This document shows, one piece after another, positions 8,525 to 16,639 of a stretch of 64,000 nt of DNA. Position 1 is the stretch's first letter; each line of letters opens with the position of its first letter. Both the position numbers and the translations under genes were made by a program. The notes beneath the pieces are model-generated. The model was given only the letters and a program-made list of their open reading frames with translations, was not told the DNA's origin and made no database searches. Source of the DNA: Methylobacterium soli (GTDB lineage Bacteria > Pseudomonadota > Alphaproteobacteria > Rhizobiales > Beijerinckiaceae); contig NZ_VZZK01000008.1 in the NCBI RefSeq assembly GCF_008806385.1, forward strand, positions 1 to 64,000, given 5' to 3'.

Positions 8525-8570
8525 CGCCGTACCATGATGGGGCGCCATGACGCCGTGCCATGACGGGGCG
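8519..8570. repeat. Two tandem 26-bp copies at a convergent gene junction
   Basis: CCATGACGCCGTACCATGAT plus GGGGCG is followed at once by a second copy with two changes. The first copy contains the stop codon of the patatin gene and the second abuts the stop codon of the convergent P450 gene. A local tandem duplication that extended the intergenic spacer is the simplest reading. Confidence 0.7.
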
Positions 8571-8572
8571 CC

Positions 8573-9850
8573 TTAGACGATCCCGTCGATCGTGATCTCC
8601 AGGCCCGCCGGGCCGCGCAGGGCCGCACCCGGCCGGTAGGATGGCGGATCCTGGGCAAGGCGCGGCCGGATCAGGCGCTGGCAGAGCCGCACCAGCGCGA
8701 TCTCCACCTCGATCCGGGCGAGCGGCGCGCCGACGCAGTAATGCAGGCCGGCGCCGAAGCCGAAATGCTGGATGTCCGCCCGGTCCGGGTCGAAGATGTC
8801 GGGGTTGGGGAAGCGCTCGGGATCGCGGCTCGCCGCGGCCAGAACCAGCATGACGGAGGCGCCCTTCGGGATCGTCTCGCCCGCGACCGCGATGTCGCCC
8901 AGCGCCTTGCGGGTCCGGAAATGCACCGGCGGCTCGTAGCGCAGCAATTCCTCGATCACCCGCGGTGCCCGCTCCGGATCGGCGCGGAGGCGCTCCAGCT
9001 CGTGGGGATGGCGCAGCAGGGTCAGCATGCCGTTGGTGATCAGGTTCACGGTGGTCTCGTGACCGGCCACGAGGAGCAGGATCGCGGTCGAGACCAGATC
9101 GAAATCGCTCATCTTCCGCGTCGTCGGATCGGCATGGTTGGCGAGACCGCTCAGCATGTCGTCCGCGGGCTTGCGCCGCTTCTCGCGGATGAGGGCCCTC
9201 ATGTAATCCGCGATCGCGTCGAAACTCGCGACATTGGCGCGCCGCGTGTCCGCGTCGCGGCGCGCATCGGGTTCCAGCGCCGTCGAGAGCTGGGTCGCCC
9301 AGGATTGAAACTGCGACTCGTCCTGCTCCGGCACGCCGAGCAGCTCGCAGATCACCGCCACGGGCAGCGGGTAAGACAGGTCCTCCACAAGGCAGACGCG
9401 GTCGCGGCCACGGCAGCGCTCGATCAGGGTGTCGACCACCGCGGCGACCCGGTCATGCGTGCCCCGGACGCGTTTCACGGTGAACTGCTCCATCACGAGG
9501 TGGCGCAGGCTGTCGTGGTCGGGCGGGTCGCGGAAGATCAAGGGACGGTGCGCCGTGGCGATGCGATCCTTGATCGGGTTGAGCAGCCAGTCCTTCAGGG
9601 GGTTTCCCGTGGGCGGGCGGCGAAAAGGCGGCAGGTCCTCGGAGCTGAGGCGCGGATCGAACAGCAGGCTGCGAATGGCCGCGTGGGTGCTCACCACGTA
9701 GCTCCCGTCCTGCTGGCGCCGCACCGGCTTCTCCCGCAGGCGCGCGAGGAGCGGATAGGGATTGGCCCGGTTGGCCGGGTCCAGGATCCGGGCGAACAGC
9801 GTGTCGTCCTGGGAGAGCGGCGGCGGCTCGGCCGCGAGAGCGTCAGGCAT
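8573..9850 (-). CDS. Cytochrome P450
   Basis: This 425-residue soluble bacterial P450 has every key element: the I-helix AGHETT (262-267), the K-helix ELLR (301-304) and the heme loop FGFGAGLHYCVG (363-374) with the Cys thiolate at C372. It should catalyse a monooxygenation, with electrons arriving through the ferredoxin reductase and ferredoxin encoded immediately upstream. The start is placed at MPDALAAEPP (9850), overlapping the reductase stop by 8 bp; the open frame beyond it is shadow. The substrate is unknown. It converges on the patatin gene. Confidence 0.93.
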   Translation of the reverse strand: MPDALAAEPPPLSQDDTLFARILDPANRANPYPLLARLREKPVRRQQDGSYVVSTHAAIRSLLFDPRLSSEDLPPFRRPPTGNPLKDWLLNPIKDRIATAHRPLIFRDPPDHDSLRHLVMEQFTVKRVRGTHDRVAAVVDTLIERCRGRDRVCLVEDLSYPLPVAVICELLGVPEQDESQFQSWATQLSTALEPDARRDADTRRANVASFDAIADYMRALIREKRRKPADDMLSGLANHADPTTRKMSDFDLVSTAILLLVAGHETTVNLITNGMLTLLRHPHELERLRADPERAPRVIEELLRYEPPVHFRTRKALGDIAVAGETIPKGASVMLVLAAASRDPERFPNPDIFDPDRADIQHFGFGAGLHYCVGAPLARIEVEIALVRLCQRLIRPRLAQDPPSYRPGAALRGPAGLEITIDGIV

Positions 9851-11162
9851 CGACAATCTCCCTTGCGGCCGGCTCGGAGCGGCGCGGCGGAAAGCCCGGT
9901 GCGTGGATCTCGATCCGCGCCTGATCGGTGGCGTCCCGGATCGGCGGGAACGGGCGGCCCGCGCGGATCTGCTCGGCATAGGCCGGGAGCCAGCGGGCCT
10001 CGTCGAAGGAGACCGCCGCGATGCTGCGCCCGGCCCGGCCATAGACCGCGAGGAACCGGCGCGCGGCGCGCGACCCCTGCACGATCGCGACCGAATCCGC
10101 GCCCTCGCTCAGGCCTACCGCCTTGATGTTGATGCCGAATTGGCTCGACCAGAAGGCCGGCAGATGCGCGTAGGGCTCCTGGTCGTCGGGGGCGGCCAGC
10201 ATGTTGCGAGCCGCGTGCCCGGCCTGCTCGACGGCGTTGCCCCAGTGCTCCACGGAGATCAGGCGGCCGCTATAGATCGGATTCGGCCAGCGCGCGACGT
10301 CGCCCGCCGCGTAGATGTCCTCGCACGGCGTGCCGTCCGCCGCGAGCGCCCGGCAGGCGCCGTCGCAGGTGAGCCCGCCCGCATCCGCCATGAGGCCCGC
10401 ACCGGCGAGCCATCCCGTGCTGCGCACGGCGCCGAGCGCCACGATGGCGACCTCGGCCTCGATCGTCTCGCCGCCGCGCAGATGGGCCCGCCGAAACCCG
10501 CCGAAGGAATCACCCTCCAGAAGCTCGACATGCGCGCCGGGGCGAAAATCGACGCCCGACCGCTCCAGGAGACCCGCGACGACACCGCCCACGAAGGTGC
10601 CGAGGGACCGCGCCAGCGGCGTCGGATTGGGGTCGACCAGGGTCACGTCGATGCCGAGGTCCCGGCAGCAGGAGGCGGCCTCGCAGCCGATCAGCCCGCC
10701 CCCGACGATCAGGACGTGGCGCGGCCCCTTCGCCAGCACGGCGCGCAGGGCCGCCGCATCGTCGCGCCCGCGCAGGGTGAACACGCCGCTGAGCGCCGCC
10801 CGCTCGGGGCCGGGCCAGGGCCGGGCCTGCGCGCCCGTCGCGATCAGGAGGCGCCGATAGGCGAGCGCGCGCCCGTCGGCGAGGCGGAGCGTGCGGGCCT
10901 CCCGGTCGAGGCCGGTGGCGGCCACGCCGAGATGCCAGTTGGCCCGCAGCGGCACGAGGTTGGGCAGGGCGGTGGCGTCGGGGGCGAGCTCCCCCGCCAG
11001 CACGTGCTTCGACAGGGGCGGCCGGTCATAGGGCGGGTGCGGCTCGTCTCCGACGATGTCGAGCGGGCCCGTGTAGCCGCGAAGGCGCAGGGCCTCGGCC
11101 CCGCGCAGGCCCGCGAGCGATGCGCCGACGATGACGATGCCGGGCTCCGGCAGCGCGCTCAC
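9843..11162 (-). CDS. Ferredoxin reductase (NAD(P)H, FAD), P450 electron chain
   Basis: This 439-residue flavoprotein starts at a GTG that overlaps the ferredoxin stop (GTGA). It has an N-terminal FAD site (GIVIVGASLAGLRGAEALR), ATGAQARP, an NAD(P)H-binding Rossmann motif HVLIVGGGLIGCEAA and a second FAD motif with IYAAGDVARWPN. This is the putidaredoxin-reductase type that moves electrons from NAD(P)H to a small ferredoxin. Its place between ferredoxin and P450, with overlaps at both ends, makes its role clear. Confidence 0.93.
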   Translation of the reverse strand: MSALPEPGIVIVGASLAGLRGAEALRLRGYTGPLDIVGDEPHPPYDRPPLSKHVLAGELAPDATALPNLVPLRANWHLGVAATGLDREARTLRLADGRALAYRRLLIATGAQARPWPGPERAALSGVFTLRGRDDAAALRAVLAKGPRHVLIVGGGLIGCEAASCCRDLGIDVTLVDPNPTPLARSLGTFVGGVVAGLLERSGVDFRPGAHVELLEGDSFGGFRRAHLRGGETIEAEVAIVALGAVRSTGWLAGAGLMADAGGLTCDGACRALAADGTPCEDIYAAGDVARWPNPIYSGRLISVEHWGNAVEQAGHAARNMLAAPDDQEPYAHLPAFWSSQFGINIKAVGLSEGADSVAIVQGSRAARRFLAVYGRAGRSIAAVSFDEARWLPAYAEQIRAGRPFPPIRDATDQARIEIHAPGFPPRRSEPAAREIVDA

Positions 11163-11386
11163 GATCCGGTCTCCACCTCGGGGCTGGTCACCGCGTCGAG
11201 CCCCTCGACGCTGATCGCCCGGACCGGACAGGCCTGAACCGCCCGGGCGATCTCGCCCCGCTTCGCCGCGGGCGGGGCGGGATCGTAGAACAGGATCTCG
11301 TGGCCGCGCAGGACGAAGGATTCGGGCGCCGCGTAGCAGCACTGGGCGTAGCCCTGGCACCGGTTCAGATCGACAACGACGCGCAT
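11159..11386 (-). CDS. Small ferredoxin, [3Fe-4S]-type, P450 partner
   Basis: This 75-residue ferredoxin starts at MRVVVDLNRCQGYAQC. Cluster ligands are C10, C16 and C53 (C-x5-C and a late CP), the pattern of one-cluster [3Fe-4S] ferredoxins that feed bacterial P450s. C17 adjoins C16 and is probably not a ligand. AGGAAGA lies upstream. It is the first gene of the Fd-reductase-P450 operon. The C-terminus ends in an acidic tail (SPEVETGS). Confidence 0.9.
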   Translation of the reverse strand: MRVVVDLNRCQGYAQCCYAAPESFVLRGHEILFYDPAPPAAKRGEIARAVQACPVRAISVEGLDAVTSPEVETGS

Positions 11387-11442
11387 GCGGCAATCTTCCT
11401 TCGCGCCCTCGCGCGGCAAGCGGGCCCGCGGCAGGATCCTGT

Positions 11443-11475
11443 GCCGGCTCCGCGTGGGTTACTCGCGGAGCCGGC
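11443..11475. terminator. Strong 12-bp-stem hairpin between nitrile hydratase and P450 operons
   Basis: GCCGGCTCCGCG (11443-11454) pairs perfectly with CGCGGAGCCGGC (11464-11475) across a 9-nt loop. It lies between the end of the nitrile hydratase operon and the start of the ferredoxin gene, both leftward, where a terminator would be expected. No T-run follows, so an intrinsic terminator is not proven. Confidence 0.45.
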
Positions 11476-11665
11476 GCGAAGGTTACCCGCCGGGGGAGCG
11501 CCGGCCGGTCCCCCGATCCCGGCCCGAGTGTGAACCAGCGCCCGCCCCCTGACGAGGCCGCGTCAGCAAGGGAACGCTCAAGCCGGTTTCAGACCAGGGG
11601 CTCCTTCATACCTGCTTCCGCTGCGCGATACGGGTCCCGTGGCCTCCCAGGGCGGCGCCCCGGGA

Positions 11666-12001
11666 TCAGCCCCGGTGTTGCGGATCGTTCGCTAGGAGGA
11701 TCGGCTCGCCGTGCGGGGTCGCGGCGGCGGCGCGGGCGAAGGCGGCCCGGCGATCCGCGAGGGCATCCGGGTCGGCGATGCCCCGGGCCGCGAGCAGGCC
11801 CTCGACCGTGGCGAGCCAGGCGGCGTAATCGGCCGCGCGGCCGGTGCGGCGGGTCTCGGCGCCGAGCGCGTCGGCCCACTCGCTCCAGCTGAAGAGGCCG
11901 CGATCGTGAAGGGCGACCACGAGCGCGAAGGCCTGCGCCTCCCAGGGCTCGGCGAAGACCGGATCGGTCACGGCGCCGACCGGGATCGGCCCGAGCGTCA
12001 C
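11666..12001 (-). CDS. Nitrile hydratase accessory (activator) protein
   Basis: This 111-residue protein starts at a GTG overlapping the stop of the beta subunit and reads [11 protein letters not shown] then DPVFAEPWEAQAFALVVALH. The phrase PVFAEPWEAQAFAL and SWSEWADALG are shared with beta-subunit N-terminal regions and small NHase activators. In cobalt-type enzymes such proteins escort the alpha subunit and help load the metal by subunit swapping (family knowledge). The open frame extends back to 12109, but there it is a shadow of the beta gene. It is the last gene of the operon. Confidence 0.85.
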   Translation of the reverse strand: MTLGPIPVGAVTDPVFAEPWEAQAFALVVALHDRGLFSWSEWADALGAETRRTGRAADYAAWLATVEGLLAARGIADPDALADRRAAFARAAAATPHGEPILLANDPQHRG

Positions 12002-12660
12002 GGGATCGGCTCCAGGTAGCTCTCGAAGGCGTTCACCGAGACGGTGTGGCCGGGCTCGGCCGCCTCGCCCCAGAGATCCCGGCCGGAGAACCGAACGGTG
12101 TAGAGCCATTGCGGCGCCTCGCCGGCAAGGCGCGCATTCGTGTCCGGGAAGATGAAGCCGCCGTGCACGGCTTCGACAAGGCCGGGCCGGCCGCGGACGT
12201 AGCGGGGCAGCCGGGTATGGCCGGGCGGGTTGATGGTCAGCGCGCGCACCCGCTCCCCCACCGCGAAGCGGGCCGGCGCGGCCACGGGCCTGTCGCTCGG
12301 GAAGCCGCGGGCGAAGAGCGGCGCCACCTCCGTGCCCTCGAGCACGCGCTTCACGGGCGCGGCCGGCGCCGAGACCGTGCCGGTGGCGAGTTCGTCGGCG
12401 GTGGCGAGGCCGTGGGCCTTCACCTGCCGCTCCAGGGCCTTGAGCCAGATCGCGTAATAGCTGGAGGTCAGGTACTCGCCGGGCGGCAGCGATTCACGCG
12501 CGGCCCGGCTCGCATCGAGGTTCCAGGTGCCGGTCGCGCCCATCGCCATGGCGAGGCCAAAGACGCGCTTCTCCCAAGGGGCGTGGAAGCGCGGCTCGTT
12601 CGGTTCGGGCGCGATCGGGCCGAAGCCCTGCATGCCGCCGAGATCCTGGCCGCCATTCAT
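11998..12660 (-). CDS. nthB: Nitrile hydratase beta subunit
   Basis: This 220-residue protein begins [16 protein letters not shown], the universal start of nitrile hydratase beta chains, and continues with [14 protein letters not shown] and [11 protein letters not shown]. The C-terminal SH3-like part reads [19 protein letters not shown] then [14 protein letters not shown]. With the alpha chain it forms the heterodimer that hydrates nitriles to amides. Its ATG overlaps the alpha stop (ATGA) and its stop overlaps the accessory start, so all three genes are coupled. Confidence 0.95.
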   Translation of the reverse strand: MNGGQDLGGMQGFGPIAPEPNEPRFHAPWEKRVFGLAMAMGATGTWNLDASRAARESLPPGEYLTSSYYAIWLKALERQVKAHGLATADELATGTVSAPAAPVKRVLEGTEVAPLFARGFPSDRPVAAPARFAVGERVRALTINPPGHTRLPRYVRGRPGLVEAVHGGFIFPDTNARLAGEAPQWLYTVRFSGRDLWGEAAEPGHTVSVNAFESYLEPIP

Positions 12661-13301
12661 GAGGAGGCTCCGGGTGCGCGCGGCAGGCCGGTGCCGATCA
12701 TGGAATCGCGGGTGACGAGGGCGGCCAGCGCCGCCTCGTCGAGCCCCTCCGTTCCGGCAGGTCGCATCGGCAGCACCATGTAGCGAAGCTCGGCGGTGGA
12801 ATCCCAGACGCGGATGCGGGTGGCCTCGGGCAGCGCGACGCCGAACTCGGCCAGCACGGCGCGGGGCTCGATCACGGCGCGCGCGCGATAGGGCGGCGAC
12901 TTGTACCAGACCGGCGGCAGGCCGAGCACCGGCCAGGGATAACAGGAGCATAAAGTGCAGACGACGAGGTTGTGCTCGTCCGGGGTGTTGGCGGCGACCA
13001 CCATGTGCTCGCCGCCCCGGCCGCCGACCCCGATCTCCCGCATGGCCGGCGTCGCGTCCGCGAGCAGGCGCTCCCGGAAGCCCGGATCGACCCAGGCGCG
13101 GGCCACCACGCGGGCGCCGTTATGCGGCCCGACCTTGGTCTCGTAGGTCTCGATCAGCGCGTCGAGGGCGGCGGGATCGACGTAGCCCTTCTCGACGAGG
13201 ACGGATTCGAGGGCCCGCACGCGCAGGTCCATGGGGGAGAGCTCGCTACCGTGGGGATGCGGGTGATCGTCGTGATGCTCGTCGTGATGATCGTGCGGCA
13301 T
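12657..13301 (-). CDS. nthA: Nitrile hydratase alpha subunit, cobalt type
   Basis: This 214-residue catalytic subunit carries the claw motif [11 protein letters not shown]115, C118 and C120 bind the metal and two of them are oxidised in the mature enzyme. Thr after the first Cys (CTLCSC) is the cobalt-type signature; iron enzymes have Ser. The first 18 residues are His/Asp-rich ([16 protein letters not shown]), a feature of cobalt-type alpha chains perhaps used in metal delivery. No amidase, nitrile transporter or cobalt importer gene is nearby, so the resulting amide must be handled elsewhere. Confidence 0.95.
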   Translation of the reverse strand: MPHDHHDEHHDDHPHPHGSELSPMDLRVRALESVLVEKGYVDPAALDALIETYETKVGPHNGARVVARAWVDPGFRERLLADATPAMREIGVGGRGGEHMVVAANTPDEHNLVVCTLCSCYPWPVLGLPPVWYKSPPYRARAVIEPRAVLAEFGVALPEATRIRVWDSTAELRYMVLPMRPAGTEGLDEAALAALVTRDSMIGTGLPRAPGASS

Positions 13302-13402
13302 GCGGCTCTCCGGAGGCGAGATTAGTCCGGCTCCGCTTCGCCGTCACCCGCGCCGGGAGCGGAACCGTGATCCGCTCCCGGCGCGTCGGTCGGCCGCCCG
13401 GC

Positions 13403-13720
13403 TCAGCGCGCCTCGCCCTTCGGCAGGCCCGAGAGCTTGTCGATCAATTGCAGGGTGATGTCGGCGCAGGCCTTCATCGGCTCGTCGGCCGCGCATCGGA
13501 CATCGATGCCGACATCCCCGCGCTGGAGCTTGAACTGCGCGGCCTTCGGCGGAGGCGGTGGTCCGTCGGGGCCGCGCCGCGGGCCGCCCGGCGGGGGCGG
13601 CGGGGGTGGTGCCCCCGCCTCCGGGCCCGGTCGGGGAGCGCCGGGCGGCGGCGTCTGAGCCACGGCCGCGGTGGCGAGGAGGAGCGCGGCCGCGGTGAGG
13701 AGCAGGGAGGGTCGGGTCAT
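13403..13720 (-). CDS. Small secreted Pro-rich protein, unknown
   Basis: This 105-residue protein has a clear signal peptide (MTRPSLLLTAAALLLATAAVAQ) and then about 40 residues dominated by Pro and Gly. The C-terminal part (AAQFKLQRGDVGIDVRCAAD and onward) has two Cys, possibly a disulfide, and ends in LPKGEAR. The periplasm is the likely location. It lies 35 bp downstream of the OB-fold/PepSY-like gene on the same strand and may share its control by the adjacent two-component system. The function is not recognised. Confidence 0.7.
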   Translation of the reverse strand: MTRPSLLLTAAALLLATAAVAQTPPPGAPRPGPEAGAPPPPPPPGGPRRGPDGPPPPPKAAQFKLQRGDVGIDVRCAADEPMKACADITLQLIDKLSGLPKGEAR

Positions 13721-13755
13721 GGCGGGCCTTTCGGGTTGAAGCAGGGGAGCGATCC

Positions 13756-14451
13756 TCAGAAGACCCGCTTCTCGCGGATCTGGCCATCGAAGCCGACATG
13801 CAGCGCGCGCTCGCGGCCATCGCCGCCCCGGGCCGCCACATCGAGGTGGCGCGGTCCGCGGCCGGTGACGCGCACGTCGGAATAGCCGGCGGCGGTCACC
13901 ATCGCGGTCAGCGCCGCCACGTCCGGGCTCGGTCCCAGGCCGACCTTGTCCTTGGCCCAGTCGAGGGTGCCGGGCGGGCGGCCGGCCGGGCCGAGGCGCA
14001 CCTGGTTGCCGTCCGCGTGGGCGATCAGGGTGGCGTGCAGGAAGCCCTTCTCGAAGCGGCCCTGCACCGTCACGGTCTCGCCCTTGACGACGAGGCCGCC
14101 GCCCTCGCCAGAGCGCCCGGTCTCCACCAGGGCCCGCCCGCTACCGTCCTGGAGGATGAACTTGTTGCCGAAGATCTCGGCGACCTCGCCCCTGGCCGCC
14201 ACGGCACCCGACGGTGCCAGCGCCGAGATCGCCACCGGCGCGAGCGGCGTCAGCGCCACCTCGCCGGGCTTGGCGAGGGAGAGCCCGACGGCGCCGAGAG
14301 CGAGCGGCGCCGCGAGTGCTCCGACCACGAGGGTGCGGCGGGAGCGGCGGCGGGCTGCCTTGGACCCCTTGTCGGAGGATGCCGCCTGGGAGGACGGGGC
14401 GGCCGCCGTCGTCTCGGCCGCGGTCCCGTCGATCACGTGTTCGTTCGTCAT
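13756..14451 (-). CDS. OB-fold (BOF/YgiW-like) protein with C-terminal PepSY-like region
   Basis: This 231-residue protein starts at MTNEHVIDG. It has a Lys/Arg-rich stretch and one hydrophobic segment (TLVVGALAAPLALGAVGLSL, about 55-74), so it is probably anchored with its C-terminus in the periplasm. GEVAEIFGNKFILQDGSGRA and GETVTVQGRF look like the bacterial OB-fold of YgiW-type proteins. The last 50 residues (AAGYSDVRVTGRGPRHLDVA and onward) resemble a PepSY half-repeat. YgiW genes typically sit beside QseBC-type two-component genes, as here with divergent transcription. Both domain calls are by eye. Confidence 0.65.
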   Translation of the reverse strand: MTNEHVIDGTAAETTAAAPSSQAASSDKGSKAARRRSRRTLVVGALAAPLALGAVGLSLAKPGEVALTPLAPVAISALAPSGAVAARGEVAEIFGNKFILQDGSGRALVETGRSGEGGGLVVKGETVTVQGRFEKGFLHATLIAHADGNQVRLGPAGRPPGTLDWAKDKVGLGPSPDVAALTAMVTAAGYSDVRVTGRGPRHLDVAARGGDGRERALHVGFDGQIREKRVF

Positions 14452-14530
14452 GGTGTTCCTGTCCTGGTTGGTCGCCCTTTCGGGTTGGCGCCGTTCTAGG
14501 ACGGGGTCGGCAATCGGGCCTGAACCGGGC

Positions 14531-14547
14531 GGTTCAGCTCCGGTTAA
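14531..14547 (+). promoter_or_regulatory. PhoP-box-like direct repeat upstream of the response regulator
   Basis: GGTTCA-gctcc-GGTTAA repeats a hexamer with 11-bp period, the architecture of PhoP boxes ((T/G)GTTTA-N5-(T/G)GTTTA, from memory). It ends 41 bp before the response-regulator start and lies in the divergent promoter shared with the OB-fold gene, so it could control both directions. An overlapping TGAACC/GGTTCA dyad starts at 14521. Confidence 0.45.
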
Positions 14548-14588
14548 ACCGGCCGATCTAGGCCGGACCGAACAGGAAGACACGCGCC

Positions 14589-15257
14589 ATGAAGATCCTG
14601 CTGGCCGAGGACGATGCGGCGCTCGCAGCCGAGATCGTGAAGGCCCTGCGCGCCGAGAACTTCGCGCTCGACCACGCCCGCAACGGCGAGGACGCGCAGC
14701 ATCTCGGCGAGACCGAGCGCTACGACGCGGTCGTGCTCGATCTCGGCCTGCCCCGCCGCGACGGGGTCGCGGTGCTGCAGGCGTGGCGCGCGGCGGGCCA
14801 CACCCTGCCGGTCCTCATTCTCACGGCCCGCGACGGCTGGAGCGACAAGGTCGCGGGCTTCAAGGCCGGCGCCGACGATTACCTCGTCAAGCCGTTCCGG
14901 GTGGAGGAACTGGTGATCCGCCTGCGCGCCCTAATCCGGCGGGCGGCGGCCAACGGCGCCAGCCGCATCGCCTGCGGCCCGCTGAGCTACGATGCCGGCC
15001 TCGGCAGCTTCGAGCGCGACGGCCTGCCGCTCCGGCTCACCGGGCTCGAATGGCGGGTGCTGACCTGCCTGATCCTGCGCAAGGAGGGGGTGGTGCCGCG
15101 CGACCAGCTGATCGAGCGGGTCTACGATGGCGATGCGGAGGTCGATTCGAACTCCGTCGAGGTCATCATCACGCGCCTGCGCCGCAAGATCGCGCCGGCC
15201 CGCATCGAGGGCGTGCGCGGCCTCGGCTACCAGTTGCTGCCGGGCGATCCGGCCTGA
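14589..15257 (+). CDS. OmpR/PhoP-family response regulator
   Basis: This 222-residue protein has an N-terminal receiver domain with acidic pocket EDD (7-9), phosphorylation site D51 (VVLDLGLPRRDG), T79 and K101 (LVKPF), and a C-terminal winged-helix DNA-binding domain (RLTGLEWRVL, then SNSVEVIITRLRRKI and GLGYQL). It is followed with a 1-nt overlap (TGATG) by its sensor kinase. Autoregulation through the direct repeat at 14531-14547 is plausible. Sequence and neighbours resemble PhoP/QseB systems, but the signal is unknown. Confidence 0.93.
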   Translation: MKILLAEDDAALAAEIVKALRAENFALDHARNGEDAQHLGETERYDAVVLDLGLPRRDGVAVLQAWRAAGHTLPVLILTARDGWSDKVAGFKAGADDYLVKPFRVEELVIRLRALIRRAAANGASRIACGPLSYDAGLGSFERDGLPLRLTGLEWRVLTCLILRKEGVVPRDQLIERVYDGDAEVDSNSVEVIITRLRRKIAPARIEGVRGLGYQLLPGDPA

Positions 15258-16639
15258 TGGGCGCGCCCCCGAAGCCCCGGGCCCGGAAGGCCCCGCCAGG
15301 ACCGCCCGCCTGGTTCCATCTCGGCTCGCTGCAGCGCCGCCTCGTCCTGGCGGCCCTGGTCTTCATCACCGCCGCCCTGGTGGTGGCCGGCCTCGCGATC
15401 GGCCTCATCCTGCACCGGTTCGTGCGGGGCCAGCTCGATTCGCGCCTCGACAGCCAGATCGTCGCCCTCGTCTCCGGCCTCCAGGAGGGGCCGGACGGCA
15501 GCCCGCGGCTCGACCGCGACCGCGACGGCCCGCCCTTCGACCGGCCCCGCTCGGGCTGGTACTGGCAGGTGACGCGCGGCGGGCAGATCCTGAGGTCCCG
15601 CTCCCTTCGCGACGGCGTGATCGACCTCGACGGATCGCCCGAGGGCGGGGACGAGCGGCCCCGCCCGGCCGAGGGGCGCGGCCCTCGCGGCGAGGCGCTG
15701 ATCCTGCGGGTCCTCACCCTGCCGGGCCCGGGCCAGCCCACCACCATCCTGGCGGCCGCCCCCGCCGCCGCCCTGCAGGGGCCGGTCCGGGACGCGCTCG
15801 CGACCCTTGCGCTCGCCCTCGCGGTTCTCGGGCTCTGCCTCATGGCGGGCGTCGCCGTGCAGGTCCGGCTCGGCCTGCGTCCCCTCGAACGCCTGCGCGG
15901 CGACCTCGCAGAGGTTCGCAGCGGGCGCCGGACGCGGGTGCCCCCGAAGCAGCCGGCCGAGGTCCGCCCCCTCGTCGCCGAGATCAACGGCCTCCTCGAC
16001 CAGAACGAGGCCAATCTCGAACGGGCCCGGATGCATGTGGCAAACCTCGCGCATGGGCTGAAGACCCCGCTCGCGACCCTCAGCCTGGCGCTGGCGAACC
16101 GGCCGGAGCCGGAGGCCGGCCTGGCCGGCGTCGTCGCTGCCATGGACAGGCAGGTGCGTCACCACCTGCGCCGGGCCCGCGCCGCGGCGCTCGGCGGGCC
16201 GGTCCGGACGCGCACGGAACTCGTCGGCCGGGTCGGCGACCTCGCGGCCGCCCTCGGGCGGATCCACGCCGCCAAGGCGCCGACGATCGCGATCGACATC
16301 GCCCCGGGCCTCGCGGTCACCTGCGATCCACAGGATCTCGACGAGATGCTCGGCAACCTGATCGACAATGCCTGCCAATGGTGCCGGTCGCGCGTCCGCG
16401 TCTCGGCCGTCGTCGATGCACCGCACCTGCACGTCCTCGTGGAGGATGACGGTCCGGGCCTCGATGCGGCGGCCCGCGCCGAGGTCCTGCGCCATGGCCT
16501 TCGGCTCGACGAGAGCGTCCCGGGCAACGGCTTCGGCCTCTCGATCACCCTGGAACTCGCGGAGCTGTACGGCGGCGGTCTCGCCCTCGAACCTTCGGAT
16601 CTCGGCGGGTTGCGGGCGCGTCTTCGACTCCCGGCCTGA
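15257..16639 (+). CDS. Sensor histidine kinase, PhoQ/QseC-like
   Basis: This 460-residue kinase has TM1 at about 30-52, a periplasmic domain of about 120 residues, TM2 at about 182-204, a HAMP region (LGLRPLERLRGDLAEV), an H-box with H266 (LAHGLKTPL) and ATPase boxes (MLGNLIDNACQW, VEDDGPGLD, GNGFGLSI). The H-box HGLKTPL is the PhoQ-like variant of HELRTPL. The start is the ATG overlapping the regulator stop; the very long open frame that runs in from 13946 is antisense noise over the OB-fold gene. The periplasmic loop is rich in Asp/Arg, but its ligand cannot be read. Confidence 0.92.
   Translation: MGAPPKPRARKAPPGPPAWFHLGSLQRRLVLAALVFITAALVVAGLAIGLILHRFVRGQLDSRLDSQIVALVSGLQEGPDGSPRLDRDRDGPPFDRPRSGWYWQVTRGGQILRSRSLRDGVIDLDGSPEGGDERPRPAEGRGPRGEALILRVLTLPGPGQPTTILAAAPAAALQGPVRDALATLALALAVLGLCLMAGVAVQVRLGLRPLERLRGDLAEVRSGRRTRVPPKQPAEVRPLVAEINGLLDQNEANLERARMHVANLAHGLKTPLATLSLALANRPEPEAGLAGVVAAMDRQVRHHLRRARAAALGGPVRTRTELVGRVGDLAAALGRIHAAKAPTIAIDIAPGLAVTCDPQDLDEMLGNLIDNACQWCRSRVRVSAVVDAPHLHVLVEDDGPGLDAAARAEVLRHGLRLDESVPGNGFGLSITLELAELYGGGLALEPSDLGGLRARLRLPA

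Noticed and set aside
11666..13301. Thiocyanate hydrolase instead of nitrile hydratase
   Set aside because: Thiocyanate hydrolase has three subunit genes in a different order; the alpha-beta-accessory order and the single beta chain fit nitrile hydratase.
13946..15256. Apparent 430-codon N-terminal extension of the sensor kinase
   Set aside because: It runs opposite the OB-fold gene and through the response-regulator gene in another frame; the real kinase start is the ATG at 15257 with an overlap.
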